Below, piece after piece: positions 23,068 through 35,225 of a stretch of 64,000 bases of DNA. The DNA is taken from contig NC_051140.1 of the NCBI RefSeq assembly GCF_014839805.1, positions 11,491,826-11,555,825 of the forward strand, written 5' to 3'. Made by a program: the position numbers and the translations under genes. A model generated the notes under the pieces. The model ran no database searches and was not told the DNA's origin. It worked only from the letters and a program-made list of their open reading frames with translations. This DNA is from Manduca sexta (taxonomy: Eukaryota > Arthropoda > Insecta > Lepidoptera > Sphingidae). The number at the start of each line of letters is the position of its first letter. The first letter of the stretch is position 1.

Positions 23068-23262
23068 AGTTTGCCTGTGACTCTGCCCGCGTGATAAAGT
23101 TTTACCGGGGAACTAGCCTATAGCAATCAGGAATAACGTAGCTTCCTATTTGTGAAAAAAAAATCAATATCGGTTCATTATTTTCTGAAATTAACGCGTT
23201 CAACAAAAAAACAAACTTCAGTTTCATACCTATATAAATAATATAGGTATAGACTTATCACT
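23068..23262 (+). repeat. TAGCTTTTGC-type interspersed repeat, diverged copy
   Basis: CTCTGCCCGCGTGATAAAGT near the start and CTTCAG...TATA...AGGTATAGAC at the end match the ends of the element at 52226-53357. Confidence 0.55.
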
Positions 23263-24087
23263 GTAAGTCACTCTCCAAACTTGTTTGTATAAGTATACGT
23301 TTTATGAAATCGAACTAAAATTGAGATTATCTTAAATTAAAATGAATGAATAAAATATTATACAATAATTCGAAATTAACTATTTAAGATTAGATTTTGC
23401 CTACAATTTCACTCGCATGAATTTCGGTTTTGTGACAAATATAAAATAATTAATATGTCATCAGGTACGTACGATATTCTGATATCATCATTCAAGTTGA
23501 CTCTATCGGTCTAGCCGATTGTAGAATGACACAGTTCACGACATCATCCAAATCATTTACCCGATGCAATTGTGAAGTTACTATCTATTTTAATTATGAT
23601 CTCTGATTAATCTTTAGAAAAAATTAATGAATGAATGAAACACTTTATTGTATACATCACATACAGAAAATCAAAGAATAATCAAAGTCCATGTCTTAAA
23701 TTAAAGGTAATAAACTTCAAACTGCTGACATAAAAAGAATATTTTTTTTAAATAATAATCATAATTAAGAATTGAATTTAGTTAAAAAAGACCCCATTGA
23801 GTGTAACATCAGTTCATTAGCGAGCATTCACGTTGTGTCAGCGGTCTGCGATGCCGCGGTGGCAATTCATTTTATATTTGACCTGAATTTGAATACATGG
23901 CTTGAATACTTTAACAATCTTGAAATATTCAGTTAGTAATGAATCATTTTTTAAATTTAATTAATGATCGATTTATTATTACATTAATCGTGTAGTCTAG
24001 TGGAACTGTAACGAAATACGGATTGCAAGTACGTTTTATTACTTATATCATAAATGTGAAATTTTGTAAAAAAAAAATAATATTTAT
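23263..24087. other. AT-rich stretch without recognisable genes
   Basis: ATGAATGAATGA-type low-complexity sequence at 23625; otherwise nothing recognised. Confidence 0.4.
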
Positions 24088-24321
24088 ATGTTTGTTAGAA
24101 GTAAACTCAGCAACAACTGTACGGTTTTGGATGAAATTCGGCACAAGGGTAAACAAAGTCCTGAATTAACATATAGACATAATTTTATGCCGTTAATTTG
24201 CTCCCATGAGAAATAATGGATGTTTTAATATGATTATTTAAATAGATGGCGTTAAATTTTTTAGGCCCTTTTGTAGCAAGATAGGCTTTTCATGTGGGCG
24301 AAGCCACGAGCAAAAACTAGT
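24088..24321 (-). repeat. TAGCTTTTGC-type interspersed repeat
   Basis: Ends with GTGGGCGAAGCCACGAGCAA then AAACTAG, the reverse complement of the family head. The far end shares GGATGAAATTCGGCAC with the copy at 34436. Confidence 0.6.
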
Positions 24322-25055
24322 TATTGATATAGTGTTTGTAAAAATATACAGATGCAGATTGTTCTTGTTTACAATACATAATATTATCAGTAGCTCAAAC
24401 GAACACACTGTTTAACCACCTACCTCCTTCAATCTCGTTTCTATAATTAAATCTAAGATCAAACAATATACTTATCACATCATTTTTTTGCCCATACGTT
24501 AAATAAAACCATATAAAAATGTATAAATTGCGGATGCACACATAGCATGTAAGACAAGTTGATAATTTATAATTCTGTATTTAAACACGACTGTTTTATG
24601 CATGAACGTCGCAAGGAAACATCAAAGAGTTACGCAGAACTCACTTTTGCTTTCTTCATTTATTCATGCGGCTCAGGGGCTCGGTGTCTGAATGTCTCAT
24701 ATCATACACGCTTAGTATATGGACGAACAAACTCCTTTTTATATGGAATGTTATGTGATTAATAATTTTTATTTCATATGCATCAATTAAGACGGGGTTT
24801 AAACTTTAAACAATTACTTGGTAATAGTACACTACTAGTAGTTACTTGGTATAATTGTAAAACGGTGACCAGAAATTTCAAATAAAAAGTCTTATACCAA
24901 GTGCGCGGGAACCGGGCTTTCAATTGTTGTATGTAAATTGTTTCTACATTTACATCAACACTTGGTTTAATTTTATTGCTTACAACATTTATTAACATTT
25001 CGGCAGTCAGCAATTTATCAGCGTGTAACAACAATAAAAGAAAGTTTCTATTTAC

Positions 25056-25108
25056 CTCGGGATCCAGTTTGATCCTTTCAATACGTGATCTAATCAAGAA
25101 AGGGTCCC
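25056..25108 (-). CDS. Candidate short internal exon, minus strand
   Basis: Seen on the minus strand: acceptor ACTACATTCAG, 53 bases, donor GAG/GTAAAT. Only one frame is free of stops; it gives DPFLIRSRIERIKLDPE after two bases that finish a codon, and ends in phase 0. The peptide has a charged, coding-like composition. No partner exon with matching phase was found with confidence; the minus-strand candidate at 10238-10333 does not fit directly. The frame also continues past the donor as unremarkable AT-rich sequence, which suggests that the exon really stops there. Family not recognised; a chance match remains possible. Confidence 0.33.
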
Positions 25109-25954
25109 CTGAATGTAGTTAATTAGGCAAATAGAAAGTTTTGGAACGCTGCGCCGCTCACTGCCGGAGCCCACTTACTGTAAAATTGTTTGTTTTCAAA
25201 CATTGTAAATATCCAGTCAATTGTTGGATAAGTCCTCTCAAATTCCCAATTTAATAGCTACGTTGGAGGCTTAGTGAGATATCAACGCTACAATTAATTT
25301 TGTAAACATCATCGGTAAACATACTGTGACCCATTGAAGTATATTCTGCCGTGCTAAGCGCAAAAGCGGTATGTCAGGGAAACCTTATTTCGAGATAATC
25401 GAAGTTTTGTAAGTATAGTTTATAGTTTTGTATGTAAAACTGAGATAGAGAAACTTTTTTAAGGTTTTTTTAACAAGTTCTAAACAAGATACCGTTATTA
25501 AGGTAGGTTCATTGGATGGATATTTCTTTAAGCTATCTGCGACAAATCAAGATTTAGATTTTTTCGAGATACTGATTTTGAGCTTAGCACAGCAGCACTC
25601 TATAGACACGAACGGCAGTATTCAATATTCCATATAAACTATTTATTCAAAATTTGAACTAAAATGGCAACCAAAACGTCACTGCTATAACCTATTTTAT
25701 CACTTGAATAACAAATAATTATAATTATTTGACTAATATTTTTTATTCAAATCCAGGTTTACAATTAGACTCGAGTTCTTATATCATGAGCGTCACTCCG
25801 TATACAACCACAAGCTGCCAATATTAACCGCAATAAAAACAATTTCAATGGATTGCAGTTCAATTCAGTTGAACACAGTGAATGTTCGGAACGCCAAATC
25901 TAGTACGTAGTACATAATATATATCGATGCTGTGACCATTGTGAATTTATACAT
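25109..25954. other. Mixed stretch without recognisable genes
   Basis: A GC-rich patch at 25140-25185 (GCTGCGCCGCTCACTGCCGG) has no splice sites that make an exon. The rest is AT-rich. Confidence 0.3.
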
Positions 25955-25959
25955 GTCCT

Positions 25960-26150
25960 GGGGCATGATTCTCTACGACAATGTCGAACTTGTAACACGG
26001 CGTGTTTCGTTAACTTCGTGTTATGACTGTGTAAGAGTATTCTGGATGCTAATTTGACATTTCATGAACACGATGAGGTGTGACACATCCGCCTTACGGG
26101 CATGTTACGAATTGTCAAAATAACGTGCGGCAATCCAGCGCGTCTATGCG
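25960..26150. mobile_element. MITE-like relic related to 28263-28441
   Basis: Starts GGGGCATGATTCTCTACGA; its distal part TTGTCAAAATAACGTGCGG matches CTGTCAAAATAACGTGTGAG of the element at 28263. One end seems lost. Confidence 0.35.
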
Positions 26151-27294
26151 CGTTTAGACAAATTAATTATTTAGATACAACGACTGTATAATTTTGTATT
26201 GACGATAGTATCCTCTTTACATCGTGAAAACTCAAATATAATATTCTACCTTATCAGAAACAAAAACAAACATAAATCCTAAATGATCGAATTAATATTC
26301 AAACCTATGTTTTTGTATCTTGATAGTCAAATTTGTGTTATGGGCTCAGCGGTGAAAAATAAGCTACTTTACTACTGGCAACCCGACTTTTGACAACAAT
26401 TGAGGTCAATCAAGTTTAATTTTTATTACTTCGATGTAATATTTCTATTAGTAAATAGATAGGCCAAACAAATATAAAACACTAATGAAGGTATCTTTTT
26501 AAACAATTTTTTCTTAATTATGTACATTACAATTAATACTATGTAGTTTCTTTGTGGTGAAAGTTTTGTACCTATAAAGTTTGATAACAATAAAGATTAT
26601 TGAAGAAATTTTTACTAGTTATACATTATTGTTGTTATAAGTAATCGGTAGAGGTCTTAATCAAGGGCTTAGCCAGCTTTAAATTAAATATCAAAATCTT
26701 CTAAATGTGAATATCGATCCAGGGAAACAAAGCAAAAATTTCATGTAGGTAATCCCAATAATTTTACACAATTACAAACAAAAGTATGTAATCATGTTAA
26801 ATCTAAAATTGTTTGTACAAACACTTCCTTTTTTTATTTTTAGGAGACCAAAGGCATCTTACATTGAATACTAATGTTAACAAAACTGATAATATCAAAT
26901 GTAATAATAAAATAATTTCTTTTACAGGATAGTGAATGTAATGCAAGATATTCCAAATAAATAATAGTAAAATATACTCAGTTTTAACAACACATTATTT
27001 TTGTTTTATTTTTTATTTGTTGTTCAGTCTTAGATAACATAATATACTTAAGTAAAATTTCTATACATGAGTTTGAATGTTTGTTAATTAATCAGTTTCA
27101 CCTTAATAACTAAATGAATGTGTATGAAATATGGTACTCAGACAGTGAGCTGTGGATTGAATAGAGTACTTTTTATTCCAAAAGATTAATGCCGGTTGAG
27201 CGGCAAATAGAAGTTACTAGGTAATAGAGCTATAAATTTTTAAAAATAACGTTTAATAGGCAATATACACTTATTTTAATTATTGTTGGTAAGT
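26151..27294. other. AT-rich stretch without recognisable genes
   Basis: No coding signal and no recognised repeat. Confidence 0.4.
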
Positions 27295-27585
27295 CTGTTA
27301 TATGTGAGTGTCTGTCTTAATAGTTATAAGGTGTCTACGGCAATGTCTATTTCTATAGCCAAGTTAAACTGTGTCCATGCACTGATGTGTACCAGTTTAG
27401 AGGAAATTGTAACTAGCGTAATTACTTTATAAGACCTAAAATCTTTGTCTCATTCTGAAAACCTACTGTGGAACGTCACATAGTGCTTTACAATTCAAAG
27501 TTCCGGATGGCATTGTAACTGTTTATGGGCGGTCGTATCGCTTATCATCAGGTAAACGGCATCCTCGTCACATTATTTAACTAAA
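27295..27585 (+). repeat. Interspersed repeat, GGGCGGTCGTATCG family
   Basis: Ends TTTATGGGCGGTCGTATCGC then ATCATCAGGTAAACGGCA, as in the copies at 22065 and 58505. The 5' part is diverged. Confidence 0.6.
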
Positions 27586-28262
27586 TAAAAAAAAGAATTT
27601 GAGTTAATGCCTTGTCGATTTTGCAACAAATTTTATAATGGAAGGTCCGTAGAATTCCTATTAATATACGTTGTTAGCGCTAATTTAACATAAAGTGCAT
27701 AAGCACAACAGCATTTACTATTATTCATATAACAGCATTCGTGTAAAATCTTCAGTAGCATTCAATATATCAATTCAATTCAATTTTTAAAATGTGGCTT
27801 TAGTAAACAAATCAAGTAAATAAGTCAATGACATTGACATTTGACAATAATTTTGAAGTTATATTTTTTCGTTTGAAAACAATCACAATCTACAGAAATT
27901 TCTTTAAATTATTTTTATATTCCTTTCATGTTTCTTACATTTAAGTATATACAAAAATGGGATTAAATAAAGTTTGGCAGTGATTTATTCGAGTTACATC
28001 ATTTAATATCACGAATACAAACAAAAAAGCCTTTTCAAAAACCGATACTTGCCGATTCGAGGGGATGAAAGATTTCTGAACGCATTAACACATCGTAATA
28101 TAAAAATATTAAGCATAGACAACCTATCGTATGGCATACACAATACCTATTTTTCAATTACACATCGTGGCGCGTGTATGAAACGCGTTTGTGTTTAGAG
28201 CTTGTTTTGACAACACGCGTTTACGGTGTGTTATCGCGAGTAGCATAGGGAATCAACCTACT

Positions 28263-28441
28263 GGGCCCTTATTCTGTATGATAGTGTAAGCGCGTAACGC
28301 GGCTGTGTCATGTTATCTTCGAGAAATGTGCGTGGAATGGTATTCTGTAAGCCAAATCTCTATAGTCCTAAACATGACGCGTTGTGTTGCGTGCTTGTTA
28401 CGCACTGTCAAAATAACGTGTGAGATAGAGAATAATGGCCC
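28263..28441. mobile_element. MITE with GGGCC-TTATTCT ends
   Basis: Left end GGGCCCTTATTCTGTAT; right end read inward GGGCCATTATTCTCTAT. About 179 bases, noncoding, GC-richer inside. Confidence 0.5.
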
Positions 28442-28642
28442 TGGCAGATAGTTGTAACCATAAAGATATTTTGTGGTTTCTGAATTACAACTGAAATGCT
28501 TTAATAAAAGGGAAAAATAAGAAGACAGATACTTTTAAATACTCTCTGGCCAATATAGTGGCATATGCGCATGTGGAGGTGGTTTTTGTTAATCAATAGT
28601 ATAAATAAAACATAATAAATTGACTAACTTAATCAAGGTATC

Positions 28643-28740
28643 ATGAACACGCTGGATGCAGGCCACTATGGACCGGTTCGTTGGGAAATCGTAAGGGGAA
28701 GCCTATATTCAGCAGTGGACTGTTATCAATTAAAAAACAA
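28643..28740 (+). mobile_element. RTE-type LINE 3' end fragment
   Basis: CTGGATGCAGGCCACTATGG, GTTCGTTGGGAAATCGTAAG and CCTATATTCAGCAGTGGAC match the coding end of RTE elements; translation DAGHYGPVRWEIVRGSLYSA. Lies about 110 bases before the candidate first exon. Confidence 0.5.
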
Positions 28741-28851
28741 TGTGCAGTTAGGTGTTAGTGATTTCCTGTATTGTACGTCCTTGTAACTCTACTTATCAGG
28801 GGAGCAATTTATTCATGTTAGAAGCGTTTTGAACGTCTTAGAGTGAACACT

Positions 28852-28923
28852 ATGGGTGACTGTGTAAAAGAAGATAATTTTGACCAAGATTTACACTCTG
28901 TAAAAGGCAATAGTAATTCCGAG
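28852..28923 (+). CDS. Candidate first coding exon of a small proline-rich protein gene
   Basis: Seen: an ATG in a good animal start context (A at -3, G at +4) opens 24 codons that begin MGDCVKEDNFDQDLHS and end at GAG followed by a GTAAAT donor. The peptide is acidic and hydrophilic, and many codons follow the purine-N-pyrimidine pattern. The exon ends in phase 0, which is exactly what the open frame of the exon at 30612 needs. Upstream lie a short ATG frame at 28815 that stops after five codons and an RTE relic (28643-28740), so any 5' leader is short or spliced. I do not recognise the protein. The alternative is a chance open frame in AT-rich DNA; the donor and the phase match to the next exons are the main reasons to keep it. 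Confidence 0.4.
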
Positions 28924-30611
28924 GTAAATATTTTATCTTCACAATTTAATATAAGAATAGATAAAAAAAAATCTGTATACAATCAACTTTTTCGTAAAAA
29001 AATAATCAATTTTTTAAGTAATTTTAATCTAATTTATTTTGGGAGAACAACTTAATGTTGTTGTACCATATAATGCATTAAACATGTTTCATACGTTTTT
29101 ATAACATCATATTAATTTAAGTTGAACTTACGGCGCATCTGGCGTTACACACCGGCTCAAACAAAATATTGAATATTAAATTAAATTGCTAGTGTTTAGT
29201 ATTTATTTATTAAAGCATGTATAAAATTCAATTATTTTTAGATTGTAGTCGTTTTTGAAGCAGCTATTTTTACTTTTTGTTAATTATAAAATACATCAAT
29301 TGACCCTATTTACACGAATAATTGAACCTTAATCGAGAATAATTCTCATGGTATTTTAAAATGATGAGTTTTTCTGCTGAACCTTTTAAAGTTGAAAGTC
29401 AAACAACATTTTTAATATGATAATAAAAATAGTATTGACATAAAACTACTTATTATTTCCTCCCATCGTTTTGAAGACTTTGCAGCCTTCGTGGTCACGT
29501 GGTGTTGGTTGTCTGAAAAGTCAAAGTTACTATATTTACCTACATTTTACAATTGTACAAAATTTAAATTGTTAGATAATGACGGTCCAATCTACGAAGA
29601 ATGAGCACACAATGTCTTGAAGTCTGGTAGATTTAATTAAATGTGAAACAGAATCCCAGGCTAGTGCAAGCTTCCAACCATCTTGTCTATTGAAATTCGG
29701 ATGTTATTTAATTTTAATAGCCTCTCGAATCTTAGGCAGGAATCAGTGTTTTTAGCAATGATTTGTGACGTTTTTATTTGCAACTAGACAAGCATAAGCG
29801 TATCAAACTATTTTGAACCACCGCTTGATGGCAACGCGAAGGAACACACCATCAAACTTTACATTTATACTACAATATTTTATAATTTACAAAGGATAAG
29901 GAATTAAGAATCATAGTCGACATCTATGCACTGCGCCTTGTTTTATAGTTACAGGAAAATACATGTTTTTAATTAATACTGATAAAACCTGCTGCATAGA
30001 GTTAATTAATAAACTCTGTGATTTGGTTCACAATGCTTACAATTTTAGTTAATAATTTTAATTGTTAAGTTTTTTACTGGTAACTAAAATAATATTATAA
30101 TAATATTCATATTTCATATTACAACGTTAACATTAAAGGTAAAAATGTAGCTCAGAAATATAAGTTGACCAACGGCCCATGCTACTACGCCCCTTCGAAA
30201 TTCAAATTATGTTAACCTATAAAAAAATAACTTACACGACACGACTTGTTTAAACGCAAAAACCTTGCACAAGTCATGCACAACTGCAATTTTTAATAAA
30301 CGATCCCAATCGCTTTTATCGATCTATCTCAAAAATTGACGATTAGAATAAATATTTTTTGACATGCAAATAGTATTACAAATACCTCATTTTAATTGCT
30401 TCGTTCTCGGAATGGGATTGAAGATTGAGATTGGGATTGTTTATTAAAAACAGCTGTTAGCTGTATTGTTGTATTCAGCTGTAGCTGAGTTCGCCTCAAA
30501 CGGATTTAAAACTAAAAATAAACGGCTGAACTCTGTTTCTTTTACCCCCATCTTCAAATCTATGAAATGTGTGCATAACCTATATTTTAATGTATGTGGT
30601 ATCGATTTCAG

Positions 30612-30697
30612 CCCGCGACAGATAGAGTGGTACCACCTCCACCACCGCCACCACCACGACCACGCTACTCACCTCAAAACCTACCAAATATATGGGA
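30612..30697 (+). CDS. Candidate internal exon, polyproline segment
   Basis: Seen: the acceptor ATCGATTTCAG precedes 86 bases that stay open in the frame PATDRVV, then eight prolines, then RPRYSPQNLPNIW, and end at a GTAAGA donor. It enters in phase 0 and leaves two bases (GA), which the next exon completes to Asp. The run of prolines followed by Arg-Pro-Arg-Tyr-Ser-Pro is the kind of segment that SH3, WW or EVH1 domains bind; that role is inference. A second frame is also open (histidine-rich) but it runs into a stop early in the next exon. The CCA/CCG triplets could instead be a noncoding microsatellite, which is the main reason for doubt. A GTGAGT donor exists on the opposite strand at about 30670, without a convincing exon. 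Confidence 0.42.
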
Positions 30698-30922
30698 GTA
30701 AGAACAATTCTGATATTACAAACATTAGATAGCGTACCTACCAGTTTAATAAGAATAAAGCCACAGGCATTCGTAGCTACATGCCGCCATTTTGTATCGT
30801 TGTCTGGTGTTCTATTTGTTCCGTGGCTAGTTTATAATCTGTTACACTTTTGACATTTTACTCAAAGTTTCTTCTTAGAATTTGACCCTTTTTTTATTAA
30901 TACGTACCCAATATTTTTTTAG

Positions 30923-31130
30923 TTTGGCCAAGAGAGCACACTTCAGTCCCCATGCAGTAGTGACAACCAGGCTGCTTCAACTCGCAGAAACCGAGCGGGA
31001 GAGGGTGACAGTTCGAAGTCGGAGACAACATTTACTGAGCCCACCTCCAGCCGCGCCTCCACTCCCTCGCTTTTCTTATCCTCAGCGAAGCGATGTCCTC
31101 GGTTCAGCTTCAACGCCTATCAATACATGA
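30923..31130 (+). CDS. Candidate last exon of the small proline-rich protein gene
   Basis: Seen: a T-rich acceptor (ATATTTTTTTAG) opens a GC-rich block. Joined to the previous exon it reads D-LAKRAHFSPHAVV, then an arginine/glutamate-rich stretch (LAETERERVTVRSRRQ), then SPPPAAPPLPRF, and ends INT-stop (TGA). Total model length is about 121 residues: acidic N-terminus, polyproline, basic middle, second proline-rich motif. No signal peptide or membrane segment is visible. The intron before it is 225 bases, normal for insects. AATAAA follows at 31309. Another frame of this block is also open for about 75 codons and is rich in Ser/Thr (ESTLQSPCSSDNQ), so the frame choice depends on the phase of the upstream exon. 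I do not recognise the family. Confidence 0.45.
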
Positions 31131-31308
31131 TATATTGTACCGAAAATCATACTTACTTGTAAACGAGCTGCGAAGACATGTCAAACTTGTTTTTTATAAA
31201 AAGAAACTCAAATTTAACGCTAAAGACCTATTAAGCTTTAGTAACATTTCGCCTGCCATGCAATGAAATTGAGATTTGAGATCACACTTCCATGCGTTAT
31301 GTTTTATA

Positions 31309-31314
31309 AATAAA
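31309..31314 (+). promoter_or_regulatory. AATAAA polyadenylation signal candidate
   Basis: A canonical AATAAA lies 179 bases after the TGA of the candidate terminal exon, giving a 3' UTR of about 200 bases. The motif is frequent in AT-rich DNA, so the support is positional. Confidence 0.35.
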
Positions 31315-31837
31315 ATGCACGCCTGCGCAACGCCTAATAGATGAAGATGCCATCGAATGTAAGTATAATATATAATAAAAAATATGATAACCGAATGTGT
31401 ATGTATTTAAAACCGGCCCTACAGAAGCATCACACCCTCAACCAACCAAATCACTTCACACACCCTCAGCCTACAAAACCAACTGCTATTTTAACAAATT
31501 GCAAACATGTTTTATTATAAAAAATATTTATGAATCTGGAATATTCATTTTTATCTCACTAAAGCTTTATTAAAAAACCAGGAAGCACTTTAAAAAAATT
31601 GGAGCAAACGAGTGAAATGTAATATTGAAAAATCTGCTAAAAAAGTATATCGAGTTATGTCCGAGAAAAGGGCATTCCGAATTCCACAGATTCTAACGAT
31701 CCGGTCGTAAAAATCTTTTGAACATTTGCGCACAAATAAAATTATGATAAGCTAATAGATAATTGTTGAACACATTTTTAACTGTACAGTAAAAAAAATA
31801 TTTAAAATAAACCTTACATCGACCCTTAATTATATAC

Positions 31838-31985
31838 AGTCCCACTGCTGGGCACGGGTGTCCTCTACTGCTGAGAGGGATTCGGCCTTAGTCCTCTACA
31901 CTCACCTAGTGCGAATTAGCAGACTTCACATGCCCTCAAAATTCTTATAGAGAACTCCTTAGTTGTACAGGTTTCCTCATGATCT
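31838..31985 (-). mobile_element. SINE family B copy cut by the assembly gap
   Basis: TGCTGGGCACGGGTGTCCTC, GAGAGGGATTCGGCCTTAGT and GGTTTCCTCATGAT are the reverse complement of the family B 3' half. The N run begins where the body would continue. Confidence 0.65.
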
Positions 31986-32485
31986 NNNNNNNNNNNNNNN
32001 NNNNNNNNNNNNNNNNNNNNNNNNNNNNNNNNNNNNNNNNNNNNNNNNNNNNNNNNNNNNNNNNNNNNNNNNNNNNNNNNNNNNNNNNNNNNNNNNNNNN
32101 NNNNNNNNNNNNNNNNNNNNNNNNNNNNNNNNNNNNNNNNNNNNNNNNNNNNNNNNNNNNNNNNNNNNNNNNNNNNNNNNNNNNNNNNNNNNNNNNNNNN
32201 NNNNNNNNNNNNNNNNNNNNNNNNNNNNNNNNNNNNNNNNNNNNNNNNNNNNNNNNNNNNNNNNNNNNNNNNNNNNNNNNNNNNNNNNNNNNNNNNNNNN
32301 NNNNNNNNNNNNNNNNNNNNNNNNNNNNNNNNNNNNNNNNNNNNNNNNNNNNNNNNNNNNNNNNNNNNNNNNNNNNNNNNNNNNNNNNNNNNNNNNNNNN
32401 NNNNNNNNNNNNNNNNNNNNNNNNNNNNNNNNNNNNNNNNNNNNNNNNNNNNNNNNNNNNNNNNNNNNNNNNNNNNNNNNNNNNN
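31986..32485. other. Assembly gap, 500 N
   Basis: Exactly 500 N, so probably a gap of arbitrary size between contigs. Frames read through it have no meaning. Confidence 0.98.
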
Positions 32486-34435
32486 AAACCAAACGAAACA
32501 ATTTATTTCAAGGATATTATTTAAGGACGATCAGTCGAACCAAAACCTTATGGGATATTTAAATACAGTATTTATACTGATGGTATATTAATTGTAGTCT
32601 ACGTTTCAGAACACGTATCACGCAGTGATGTTAAAGTCTTCTTTCACTCTCGAAAAGTCTGTATCCTGTTGTTCAAAGGATGTAGGTATCTATTATTATA
32701 TTCATCATTACAATATTCTGAAACGCATTTTATATCAAATATTCAAAGCACCTAAAGATTGGTTGTATGTTACTTTCATTTAAACCCTATATATACCTTG
32801 TTATATAGTCTCACTCGTTCCTCGCGGTCCCGTAACATATTTTAATTATCTCTAAACGGTGAAGCAATACATATTGTGTATACTCAACGTCTAATTACTT
32901 CAGCAGAATCAACCAAAACCAAAACACAAAAGCATGATTAATCACTTTTAAAATGTATTGTACTTTTGAAAGCCTTTGTGAAAACTAGTTTCGCGAATAT
33001 ACGATTTTGGGTTTGATTCGTCGAATTATTTGGGTATTATGCGAATGAAGTCTGTTATATGTTTATACAAGTTTATTTAATTTAAGACATAATTAAACAG
33101 AGCCTTATCCTTATTTCGATTCCAGGAATAATCGGGTTGGGTGAAACGTTTAACAATTAGTCGAAGTTGTTGTTAAACGTTGCAAATCGGAGTAATTAGC
33201 GTGCGGTTATCACTTTCTACAAGCTAAATTTCTTGCAGACAAAGAATTAAAACAAAGTCATAAGTGTCACGATTTCGTATGCTTCTAGATACTTATGCTG
33301 TTACAACTGACTGGTATGATTTTTTATTGGTAAGCGAGTCTAGACCATTTTAGCAATTTAGATATTGTTTGAAGGATTCAATTTTTCTCAAGCAATTAAA
33401 AAAATAAAAGAAATACAAAATGTTTATTTGACATAAACTATTTTGTGTAATCATATAATTTATTCCTATTAAAGATTGAAATGTAATACATTTTTTTTTC
33501 TTTTTATTTTTATTTAACTTTAGTCTACACTCACGCAAACAATAACATTTTATGGATATAACTTTCTATAACGAGACCAAGCCTATGCCCAACGGATCAT
33601 TGCTAGAATGCTACAATGTCCTATTTTTATTCTAATTTATTACCTCCATAGTCCTAATTAAATTGCCCCCATGGTTTGATCGCAATGTATGGTTAAATTG
33701 CCTCGGCTTAACTCAGCGGGTTAAATTACTTGGGCTTTAATACGACATACTCACTTCATATTAGTGTAATTATATTACAATCATAATCCAATATACACAA
33801 TGCATGAGTACATATTATTAAAAAAAAAGTCTTACGTAACGACAGAAATTATAATTACTCAACTATAAACCTTATTACATAATATAATATATAATTATTA
33901 TTAGTTGGTACATGAGATATCAGAATCTTCGCTTTAGTAAAGTGCATTGAGTGCACGAGGGAATGGGTTAAACCGCTTAGAAGCTTACCTAATACGTGAT
34001 ATATAATTTCAGAGTAATAGTATAGTTCTATACGTAAAAGGTCTATCCCAAGTGTATACAGAATTCTGATGGTAGGTTATATTTATTAAAACCACAATAT
34101 TTACAGCATAACTAATCATTTCTTTGATTATAAATGCATCAAATAACGAGCTCATAATCAATTTATAGAAATGATATAGAGCCATATAAAAATGATTAAT
34201 GTGTCATTTATTCTATATTTATAACTTTTCATCAATTACATGATATAGTATTCAATATGGGTATGCGAATTTAATTATCTATTGATTCATAGAAATCCAA
34301 TTAACATTTCGCAAGCAAATTCTCAAAGTAAAACTGACTATAACAACACAACAAAGAGTAAGTTGGCAGTTGGCAGTTGAACTGAAATAGTAAAATTACA
34401 CGCTTAATGTTATTATATTAATATTATGAACGGGA
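32486..34435. other. AT-rich stretch without recognisable genes
   Basis: No coding signal. The block near 33590-33730 (AAATTGCCCCCATGGTTTGA) is somewhat richer in GC, without repeats or exons. Confidence 0.4.
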
Positions 34436-34645
34436 AAGTTTTTGATGATGTTTGGATGTTTGTGAGAAATAAACACAGAAACAACTCAACGTTTGGTTAA
34501 AATTCGGCACCACATAGATTACTTTTATCCCGGTAATTAGCTCTGATAAAAAATAATGGAAATTCTAACCTCCTTTTTCTTACAAAGATTTGCCTATAAT
34601 AGCGGGTAAAGTTTTTGACACGGTCGTAGCCGCGAGCAATGCATA
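34436..34645 (-). repeat. TAGCTTTTGC-type interspersed repeat
   Basis: ACAACTCAACGTTTGGTTAA, AAAATTCGGCACCACAT and GGTCGTAGCCGCGAGCAAT match the copy at 24088 in the same orientation. Confidence 0.55.
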
Positions 34646-35225
34646 GTATTGCATAACTGAGATAACTAAAGCCTGTAAAGTTTCTTAAATAGAGCAATAA
34701 AACTAATCACCATATTAAGCAATATAACTTAAGGCATATTTCACACATTCAAATAAATTTTATTTATCATTTATCGTATTAAACAGCTATTGTAAATAGT
34801 CCTCATTTTATTTCGGAGCATACATTGCATAGCGACTTTTGTGTTTAGTCGACGTATATATTTATGTGACGAATAGCATTTCCTCACATGTTGTGAAACA
34901 GACGCTTTTTATCGCACGTTACTCAAACCATGTAAAAATACATGATAGTTCATACGTTTGTAATCTTTACTCAAACAACTTTGTATACCATTTCAATCGA
35001 TTGTTAAGGTAACCATATAAGTAGCAACTAACGCGTTATAACCCAGAAGTTTTCTCATTAGCGTTTCGTTTAATGTTAAATTTTAGGAACTTTCGTGGCT
35101 ATTAATAGTGTTTTGTTCCTACTCTCTTGTAACCAAATATCCGAAACAACTGTACTGTTCCCGACCAAAAATAAAATAATTATTTATAAAAAGGCTGAAT
35201 ACAATTGTAGGTTTTCATAAAACCA

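Noticed and set aside
30640..30670. Minus-strand exon ending at the GTGAGT donor in the polyproline block
   Set aside because: Upstream minus-strand sequence gives only about 12 open codons with a weak acceptor; the plus-strand model is phase-consistent with two other exons.
31963..32562. Long open frames of about 175-200 codons across the N run
   Set aside because: They consist almost entirely of N; the flanks give only a few codons.
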